From: Candidatus Enterousia avistercoris | GTDB lineage: Bacteria > Pseudomonadota > Alphaproteobacteria > Rs-D84 | Direction of reading: 5' to 3' | Length of the DNA stretch: 33,512 bases | NCBI GenBank assembly: GCA_017694255.1 | Contig: JADINC010000044.1 | Coordinates: 1 to 33,512 of the forward strand | Shown: in pieces, positions 26,754-33,512 of the stretch | Position numbering within the stretch: position 1 is the first letter of the stretch | Layout: every line of letters starts with the position of its first letter | Position numbers and translations under genes: made by a program | The notes under the pieces: model-generated | Told to the model about the DNA's origin: nothing | The model's database searches: none | The model's input: only the letters and a program-made list of their open reading frames with translations

Positions 26754-26868
26754 TGCCGAAAATAAACCACCGTTTTTTCGGCATTTTTATGTTTAAAAAT
26801 TCCCAGATTTCCGCGATTTTCTTCCTTTCTTTTTATGCCGAAAAAAAACGGTGGTTTGGATTCGGCAT
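26754..26868. repeat. nested inverted-repeat element (~115 bp)
   Basis: TGCCGAAAATAAACCACCGTTTTTTCGGCAT at left vs ATGCCGAAAAAAAACGGTGGTTTGGATTCGGCA at right; ~50-bp AT-rich centre. Confidence 0.75.
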
Positions 26869-26944
26869 GAAATTTGATTAAATTTTATTGAAAATTCAAC
26901 ACGTTTACAAGGGAAAAATTTTATACATTATTTATACCCTGAAC

Positions 26945-27225
26945 CCTGATCCCTTTATGCACGCGCGCATGCGCGCGACTTTATTATCCACTGGATCGCC
27001 ACGGTCGCGTTGCTCCCTCGCGATGACAAGAAACAGGTCATTAATGTGTCGCTCGGGCGCTTATGCGCCCTGTGCGTATCCTCGTATTTGTTCAAACTGC
27101 GCTAGCGCTTGTTTTCACATACTCGGATTCATCCCGTGGCCCGGGCCCCGCGAAAACGTCAGTTTTCGTGGGTGGATGCAGACACCGGGATCCAGGTAAT
27201 TTATGCCGTCGCACATGCGACACCA
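26945..27225. repeat. composite palindromic intergenic repeat region
   Basis: CGCGCGCATGCGCGCG palindrome (26962-26977), GGGCGC-TTAT-GCGCCC, CGAAAAC-GTCA-GTTTTCG, GTCGC-ACAT-GCGAC; final module shared with 19641-19666. Confidence 0.65.
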
Positions 27226-27539
27226 CTTTTACAACAAATCACTTTAATACATAATTATACCAATTTGATATTACAAATAACTTTTATAAAGACACAAAAA
27301 CAAAAACCGGCAAAATTTGCCCATCAACACCCCCGAAACAAAAAATTAATCCAATTTATTAAAAACAGTTAACAACAAATTGTTTTTATTGTTATAAACA
27401 CTAAAAAACACCCGCAAAAAGCAGGGCGCACCACAAAAAAAACACCGCAAACCCGCAGAAATCCGCCACTTTTTATTTAAAAACACGCCAAAGCAGGGCA
27501 CAAATCGCAAAAAATCGCAGACGCCCGGCATATTTTATA

Positions 27540-27607
27540 ACAAAACCGAAACAAACACCACAAAACCGAAACAAACACCACAAAACCGACACAAACACCA
27601 CAAAACC
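27540..27607. repeat. 20-bp tandem repeat, ~3.4 copies
   Basis: ACAAAACCGAAACAAACACC x2, ACAAAACCGACACAAACACC, partial ACAAAACC. Confidence 0.85.
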
Positions 27608-28192
27608 ACACAACAATAAAAAATCAACATCTATCAGAAAATACAATATAATAGCAAGGTTATTGCGTAAACAAATTTAACTTTGTTCGTCACAAAAAAT
27701 CAACACAACAAAACAACACATGCACATCCAACAAAAACATTTTCCAAACACACGGCCACCACAAAAAAATTCTTATACAACATCAAAAAACAGCACACCA
27801 ACAAAACCCCGCAACGTCAAACATCTTTTAAACCACAAAGCCCATTATTTACCCAATGCCACAACAGTATTTCCGCCACCAAAAACACCGCCCCAGCCAC
27901 CCACCACAACACCAAACTATACATAATATACATTATGCGCCTTTTGTGTGCCGCCCTTTGCACTTGTACCCCGACGATAAAAAATACATACAATGCACGA
28001 AAACAAAGCGCACATAAAACCACCCCTTCTATCACACATCACAAAGTCCGCCCAAACCCGACCCAAAAACAAACCGCACATCCACGCGCACACAACAAAA
28101 AAAACACCCACCACACATTACAACAACTTCGCCCACGTCGCCCCGCACAAACTATACATAACACACACAAAAAACATAAAAAACGCCACAAA

Positions 28193-28222
28193 AAAACGGG
28201 GACACCCGCCCCGTTTTTTATT
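28193..28222. terminator. terminator downstream of mscL
   Basis: AAAACGGGG-ACACCCG-CCCCGTTTTTT. Confidence 0.75.
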
Positions 28223-28246
28223 AAAATAAAACATCACATATTATAT

Positions 28247-28801
28247 TTAACGCTTTGTTATTTTTGAAATTTTTTTCAAGTGCTTTTTCGCAACATTTGT
28301 TATATTTTTTATATCTGTTTCCAGCGCGCTTGGCTGGTCCGGATCAAACTTTACCGGTTCAACCCCAGAACAGCAGTTCGGGCATTTTGACGCCATCGCA
28401 TTTATTGTAGATTTACAATACGGACACACACGCGTCGCTGGTTGTTTTGTCCGAACCCGATTGATGATTTTCACCATAACAAATATAGCAAACATTGTTA
28501 TAATAAAACTGACCACAGAGTTCAAAAACACACCTATATTCATAGTTGTCGCCCCGGCCGCCTGGGCTTCGGCCACCGTGTTATAGTGCGCCCCGGCCGT
28601 TCCACCCGACAAAACGATAAAAAATTGAGAAAAATCAACATCGCCAATTAATATTCCTATTGGCGGCATAATAATATCTTTGACCAAAGAATTCACCATA
28701 CTGGTCATGACACTGCCGACAATGATACCAACCGCCATATCAATTGCACTGCCACGTTCTATAAAGGCTTTGAATTCTGCTAACAATTTGCTTTTAGCCA
28801 T
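28247..28801 (-). CDS. mscL: large-conductance mechanosensitive channel with C-terminal zinc-ribbon-like CPYC...CPNC segment
   Basis: LLAEFKAFIERGSAIDMAVGIIVGSVMTSMVNSLVKDIIMPPIG; CPYCKSTINAMASKCPNC. Confidence 0.95.
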   Translation of the reverse strand: MAKSKLLAEFKAFIERGSAIDMAVGIIVGSVMTSMVNSLVKDIIMPPIGILIGDVDFSQFFIVLSGGTAGAHYNTVAEAQAAGATTMNIGVFLNSVVSFIITMFAIFVMVKIINRVRTKQPATRVCPYCKSTINAMASKCPNCCSGVEPVKFDPDQPSALETDIKNITNVAKKHLKKISKITKR

Positions 28802-29351
28802 TTTTTTGTCCTTTTTTTACATATTCTTTGATTGCATCAACAACCTTGTCCAGTGTTTTACGCAGACTTTCATCCCGCGTTTCAACGGTTATATCCGCCA
28901 TAGAATAAATGTCATATCGCTCATCAATCAATTGCGCCAGTATTTTCCGGCTGTCCGTGTGCAGCAACTGTGGCCGCGTATCACGAAAATTCGTCCGTTT
29001 TACCAGCAAATCCAAATCCGCACGCAGCCATATCGACAACGCCCGCCCCAGGACCATTTCCCGCACGGCGGGGGTTATAAATGCCCCCTCGCCCGTAGAG
29101 ATAACTTTCAGCATTGGTGGCGTATCAAACAATCGTGCGATAACGCGCTGTTCGGCACGTCGAAATTCATCTTCGCCATACAGCGAAAATATATCCACCA
29201 CACTGCAACCCGCGGCAGCCTCTATTTCTTTATCAGAATCAACAAATGGTATCCCCAGCCGTCGCGCCAACGCCCGCCCTACACTGGTTTTACCAGCCCC
29301 CATCAGCCCAACCATAACGATTGGTTTATCTAAAATTATATTTTCTTTCAT
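28794..29351 (-). CDS. aroK: shikimate kinase
   Basis: IVMVGLMGAGKTSVGRALARRLGIPFVDSDKEIEAAAG, STGEGAFITPAVRE; overlaps mscL by 8 bp. Confidence 0.93.
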   Translation of the reverse strand: MKENIILDKPIVMVGLMGAGKTSVGRALARRLGIPFVDSDKEIEAAAGCSVVDIFSLYGEDEFRRAEQRVIARLFDTPPMLKVISTGEGAFITPAVREMVLGRALSIWLRADLDLLVKRTNFRDTRPQLLHTDSRKILAQLIDERYDIYSMADITVETRDESLRKTLDKVVDAIKEYVKKGQKNG

Positions 29352-29404
29352 ACACACAATTTTAATAAAAAAACCTATATTTCTCAATAAGAATTGCTTT
29401 TTAT

Positions 29405-29433
29405 TTTAAAAGATATGAAATTTATGCTATAAT
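29405..29433 (+). promoter_or_regulatory. promoter-like sequence (extended -10) upstream of the OMP gene
   Basis: TTTAAA, 17-bp spacer, TGCTATAAT. Confidence 0.5.
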
Positions 29434-29469
29434 AGATGCGTACAGATATAAAAAAGCGAGAGAGTTCCA

Positions 29470-30576
29470 ATGAAAAAAACATCACTATTTGCCCTGTCTG
29501 TATTTATGCTGTCATTTGGCGGCGCATTTGCAGGCGTTGGCCCACATATTTACGCAAACACTTTTACTGCGAATAACATAACCGCGTTCCAGCATTCTAT
29601 CATGATGGGCGCAATGCAAACATTCGAAGGTACCGCCGCCGCTGCACTGGCGGGGCGCCGAATTATGCAACCGACCAAATCCGACAACAAAAACGTATAC
29701 GGCACACTGCCAATGTATGGGCGCCCACATTTATACGGCGAATATGGCGACGACGGCACGGTTCTGACGCAATCTGGTCGCAATGGTGGCGACGCTGCAT
29801 TTAACAGTCAACCTGTTGTAAACAGCCTGTGGCTGAATTGGCAACATTTCAGCGACGACGTAAAATTCAAAGGCTATGACGAACTGGAATCGGATTATGA
29901 TTTAATAATGTTCGGTCTGGCCGGGGGCGAAGCACAATGGGGCATTGGCATATCTGAATGGGGCCTGTTTGGCGGTTATGTTGGCGGGACCCAGGATAAT
30001 AATTTTATCAGCCTGGATGAAACTGGTGGATACGTTGGCATATACAGCGGATATAACATCCAGAATTTCAACCTGTCTTTGGCGGCAAACGCGGGCGCGT
30101 TATACAACAACGCCGACAGCGAATACGGCACTGACGAATTTGCCAATATGTGGGCCGGCGTGGCAATGAACGCAACATTCAATCTTGCACTGGACGATAC
30201 ATTCACATTACAGCCTGGCGTATATGCGGGATATACATGGATTGGATCGTCCAATTATATTTCTGTATCTGGCGCATCTGTTGCGAATCAAAACTTTAAC
30301 ACATTTGAAATTGCACCATCACTGCGCGCGATAAAACATATTGGACGTGGCTGGTTTGGATATATCGGTGTAAAGTATGCATTTATGTCTGGCCATGGTG
30401 GCACAGTCATCGCCGATGGCGTCGAATACAGCGAACTGGACACACGTGATTATGCAGAATATGGAATTGGTATTGAAAAATCGATAGACAGATTTAATGT
30501 TGCCCTGACATTAAATCGACGCGATGGTGGTCGTGCTGGATGGAACGGTTCTGTCACAATGAAATATATATTCTGA
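29470..30576 (+). CDS. outer-membrane beta-barrel protein (368 aa)
   Basis: Signal peptide MKKTSLFALSVFMLSFGGAFA; alternating amphipathic strands; C-terminal ...VTMKYIF ending in Phe. Confidence 0.82.
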   Translation: MKKTSLFALSVFMLSFGGAFAGVGPHIYANTFTANNITAFQHSIMMGAMQTFEGTAAAALAGRRIMQPTKSDNKNVYGTLPMYGRPHLYGEYGDDGTVLTQSGRNGGDAAFNSQPVVNSLWLNWQHFSDDVKFKGYDELESDYDLIMFGLAGGEAQWGIGISEWGLFGGYVGGTQDNNFISLDETGGYVGIYSGYNIQNFNLSLAANAGALYNNADSEYGTDEFANMWAGVAMNATFNLALDDTFTLQPGVYAGYTWIGSSNYISVSGASVANQNFNTFEIAPSLRAIKHIGRGWFGYIGVKYAFMSGHGGTVIADGVEYSELDTRDYAEYGIGIEKSIDRFNVALTLNRRDGGRAGWNGSVTMKYIF

Positions 30577-30606
30577 TAAAAATCCGCCAAATGGCGGATT
30601 TTTTAA
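30577..30606 (+). terminator. terminator after the OMP gene
   Basis: AATCCGCC-AAAT-GGCGGATTTTTTAA. Confidence 0.8.
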
Positions 30607-30751
30607 TAATAGCAATCTTGAACATATAAAAAATTTCCAAAACAATGATAACCAAAATATTAAAAAATCTATAACCAGATTTAATTTTTCCACATACGAT
30701 AGCTGTATTTTTTATTTTGCATTTATCCCAGCCCCCGTGTAGAATGCATTT
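30607..30751. other. AT-rich intergenic region at a strand-composition switch; candidate replication origin
   Basis: About 21% G+C over 30601-30720 by hand count; TTTTCCACA (one mismatch to DnaA box TTATCCACA) at 30686-30694; C>G to G>C change across it. Confidence 0.35.
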
Positions 30752-31468
30752 ATGCGACTGGACCAATTTCTTGTTTCAAAACAAATTTACAACACGCGCG
30801 CACGCGCGGTGGCGGCAATTCGGGCGGGATTGGTATCTGTAAATGCTGTGGTGGCCAAAAAGCCCAGCCAAAACGTTTCTGATGACGATAATGTTATTGC
30901 TGGCGCGTTACCGTATTCGTCTGGTCGTGGCAATTTAAAATTAATCGCTGCACTAGAAAAATTTAACGTAAATCCCGTGGATTATGTGTGTTTAGATGTA
31001 GGTGCCAGTACCGGCGGTTTTACCGAATGTTTATTGTCGCATGGCGCATTACGCGTAATTGCGGTTGATGTTGGTACCGGTCAATTGATTCCAGCCATAA
31101 AAAACGATAATCGTGTTGTTGTGTTGGAACAAACAGATATTCGTAATTTGGCGCCAATATGTGCGGTTGATTTGATTGTTGTTGATGTATCGTTTATATC
31201 GCTGTGTAATATTATGGACGCCCTGTCCGCGTGGCATGCGCCCCAGATTATCGCGCTGATTAAACCCCAGTTCGAGGTTCCACGTGCCATAGCGGCGCGT
31301 AATCATGGCGTGATAAAAAGCGCAGACGTCCGACAAAATGCCGTACAAAATGTAATTCAAAACTTTGAAAAAGTTGGCTATAAACAAATTGGTATTATTG
31401 AATCGCCCATTCGTGGCGGCAGTGGTAATGTGGAATATTTGGCATACTTGCGCCGTGTGGCGCAATAA
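30752..31468 (+). CDS. tlyA: TlyA family rRNA (cytidine-2'-O)-methyltransferase / hemolysin
   Basis: S4-like MRLDQFLVSKQIYNTRARAVAAIRAGLVSVN; CLDVGASTGGFTECLLSHGA; ALIKPQFE. Confidence 0.93.
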   Translation: MRLDQFLVSKQIYNTRARAVAAIRAGLVSVNAVVAKKPSQNVSDDDNVIAGALPYSSGRGNLKLIAALEKFNVNPVDYVCLDVGASTGGFTECLLSHGALRVIAVDVGTGQLIPAIKNDNRVVVLEQTDIRNLAPICAVDLIVVDVSFISLCNIMDALSAWHAPQIIALIKPQFEVPRAIAARNHGVIKSADVRQNAVQNVIQNFEKVGYKQIGIIESPIRGGSGNVEYLAYLRRVAQ

Positions 31469-31541
31469 TGTATCGAATTCCCTTGAATTCAGTATGTTTT
31501 ATGTATAAAATTTTTCAGACTTTAACAATAGGTTATAAAAA

Positions 31542-33512
31542 ATGGCAGACGATATTAAGAAAATCCATGAACGCGAAGAAAAATGGCAACGCCGTTGGGC
31601 GGACGCCGGTGTATTCACCCCTAAAAATGACGGTTCAAAGCAACCGTTTTATATGTTGGCAGAATTTCCATTTCCATCGGGTACAGGGCTGCATGGTGGT
31701 CACATGTTGAATTACACCGGTTGTGATGTTATGGCGCGTTTTCGCCGTATGCAGGGTTATGATGTCTTGTTCCCATTGGGGTTTGATTCATTGGGTATTT
31801 CAGCAGAAAACTATGCGACCAAGGTGGGCCAGCATCCGTCTGTGGTTGTCGCGGATTTGATAAAAAAGTTCACTAAAAACATGGTGGATATGGGGTGGTC
31901 GATTGATTTGAAATCGCAAATTGCGACATCGGACCCTGAATACATTAAATGGACACAATGGATGTTTATTCAGTTCTTTAATACGGGGTTGGCGTACAAA
32001 TCTATGTTGCCGATGAATTGGTGCCCGAATTGTCGTACCACATTGACCAATGAAGAACTGGAAGATGGTAAATGCAATCGTTGTCATGGACCAGTTGAAA
32101 TTCGTGAAAAAATGCAGTGGAATCTGGCGATTACTAAATATGCCCAGCGTTTGTTAGATGGGTTAAGTGCGGTGGATTATCCAGAACGCGTAAAGCGCGA
32201 CCAGATAAACTGGATTGGTAAATCCACGGGTGCGGATGTTGATTTTATGGTTGGTGATGACGTGATGACCGTTTACACCACCCGCGTTGATACTATATTC
32301 GGTGCGACATTTTGTGCGATTGCGCCAGAACATAAGTTGGTTGCCAAGTGGTTGGCGGATGGGCGTATTAAAAACGCGGACGCAGTGCGTACGTATATAA
32401 AGCAGTCGGCCGAAAAATCTGAATTTGATCGTACGGATGCAACAAAAGAAAAAACAGGTGTGCGCCTGGATGGCATAATGGCGCGTAATCCATATACTGG
32501 GGATGAAATTCCGGTGTTTGTTGCAGACTATGTATTGGTGAATTATGCACATGGTACAATTATGGCGGTGCCGGCGCATGATGAACGCGACTGGGATTTT
32601 GCGAAAAAGTTTGATTTGAAAATCATTCCGGTTATCGATGGTGGCGAGCCAGATAAAGTTTGGACCGGGGATGGCGTGCACATTAATTCGGGATTCTTGG
32701 ATGGTATGAACAAGGCCGATGCAATTGCCGCCGCGATTAAGTATGGCGAAGAACATGACTTTGCGCGTCCGAAAACGCGATTCAAAATGACCGATTGGGG
32801 CTTTTCGCGCCAGATGTACTGGGGCGAACCAATCCCATTGGTATATTGTGAAAAATGTGGTTGGGTGCCGGTACCGGAATCTGAATTGCCGTTGATGCAA
32901 CCGTATATGGAAGACTATCGTCCAACAGAAGACGGTGAAAGTCCCCTGGCGCGCGCAACAGATTGGGTAAATACCACATGTCCAAAGTGTGGCGCGCCAG
33001 CGCGGAGAGAGACGGATACTATGCCGCAATGGGCAGGTTCATCGTGGTACTATATGCGGTATCTGGATCCACATAATGATAATGCGTTTTGTTCGCGTGA
33101 ACAGATGGAACGCTGGATGCCAGTTAATCACTATAACGGTGGGAACGAACACAATACGCGCCATTTGATTTATTCGCGTTTCTGGCACAAGGCTTTATAC
33201 GATTTAGGTTTTGTTAATACCGATGAACCGTATAAAAAACGTACCACGAATGGATTGCTGATGGGGTCAGACGGGAAAAAGATGTCTAAATCCGCTGGCA
33301 ATGGATTCCAGGTTGATGAAATGGTGGCACGTGTGGGGGCGGACGCCGCGCGTACAACAGTTTTATCGCTGGGGCCGTGGGATACGAATGTGAATTGGTC
33401 AGACGGTGCGCTGGCCGGGGTGCAAAGATTCTTGAAACGCGTGGAAAATATGGCGGATAATTTGACAGATGATGCCATGAATGCGGACCAGGAAAGATTG
33501 GTGCATCAATTA
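31542..33512 (+). CDS. leuS: leucyl-tRNA synthetase, N-terminal part (truncated by window end)
   Basis: Open frame from ATG 31542 (MADDIKKIHEREEKWQRRWADAGVF...); HGGHMLNYTGCDVMARFRRMQGYDVLFPLGFDS, CPNC/CNRC zinc motif, DWGFSRQMYWGEPIP, KMSKSAGN. Confidence 0.93.
   Translation, partial: MADDIKKIHEREEKWQRRWADAGVFTPKNDGSKQPFYMLAEFPFPSGTGLHGGHMLNYTGCDVMARFRRMQGYDVLFPLGFDSLGISAENYATKVGQHPSVVVADLIKKFTKNMVDMGWSIDLKSQIATSDPEYIKWTQWMFIQFFNTGLAYKSMLPMNWCPNCRTTLTNEELEDGKCNRCHGPVEIREKMQWNLAITKYAQRLLDGLSAVDYPERVKRDQINWIGKSTGADVDFMVGDDVMTVYTTRVDTIFGATFCAIAPEHKLVAKWLADGRIKNADAVRTYIKQSAEKSEFDRTDATKEKTGVRLDGIMARNPYTGDEIPVFVADYVLVNYAHGTIMAVPAHDERDWDFAKKFDLKIIPVIDGGEPDKVWTGDGVHINSGFLDGMNKADAIAAAIKYGEEHDFARPKTRFKMTDWGFSRQMYWGEPIPLVYCEKCGWVPVPESELPLMQPYMEDYRPTEDGESPLARATDWVNTTCPKCGAPARRETDTMPQWAGSSWYYMRYLDPHNDNAFCSREQMERWMPVNHYNGGNEHNTRHLIYSRFWHKALYDLGFVNTDEPYKKRTTNGLLMGSDGKKMSKSAGNGFQVDEMVARVGADAARTTVLSLGPWDTNVNWSDGALAGVQRFLKRVENMADNLTDDAMNADQERLVHQL

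Noticed and set aside
26888-27199. + strand 103-aa ORF
   Set aside because: Lies in the palindromic repeat region; translation of repeat DNA, not a protein
27540-27607. Tandem repeat considered as a CRISPR array
   Set aside because: Repeats are directly contiguous with no spacers, and no cas gene is present
27683-28267. 194-aa + strand ORF rich in Thr/His/Asn/Lys
   Set aside because: Composition follows directly from A/C-rich DNA; no signal peptide, domain or plausible RBS; overlaps a terminator hairpin
31468-31710. + strand 80-aa ORF between tlyA and leuS
   Set aside because: Overlaps the start of leuS in another frame; no protein features

Overview
This 33.5-kb window looks chromosomal and gene-dense, and is probably from a small-genome alphaproteobacterium. 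The lineage call is an inference from a GcrA-family regulator, lpxA/lpxB, bactofilin + M23 peptidase, and palindromic intergenic repeats of the kind seen in Rickettsiales. Recognisable housekeeping genes, left to right: tig (C-terminal part), thyA, rpsA, an adk-like kinase, corA, acpS, gcrA, a small prepilin peptidase, lpxB/lpxA, a TrmN6-like methyltransferase, an M23 peptidase, a bactofilin, rpiB, mscL, aroK, an OMP beta-barrel, tlyA and leuS (5' part). There are five intact tRNAs: Pro(GGG) alone, and a Val(CAC)-Leu(TAA)-Ala(CGC)-Leu(CAG) cluster. Accessory content is a set of uncharacterised secreted or envelope proteins: a Pro/Glu-repeat single-TM protein downstream of gcrA; a tightly coupled operon of prepilin peptidase plus three secreted proteins; a 927-aa Cys-rich secreted protein; and two paralogous small Cys-rich secreted proteins. 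The observations I consider most worth checking are: (i) a C-rich to G-rich strand-composition switch at the AT-rich intergenic region ~30.6-30.75 kb, which is origin-like; (ii) a ~115-bp nested inverted-repeat element at 26754-26868; (iii) a duplicated tRNA-Pro 3' end plus terminator, with a strongly structured ~150-nt segment between the copies; (iv) a ~1-kb, extremely G-poor non-coding tract; (v) the coupled prepilin-peptidase operon; (vi) a three-segment stem in the rpsA leader. No CRISPR, rRNA, phage or transposase gene was seen. All calls come from reading the sequence and the ORF track; no search was run.
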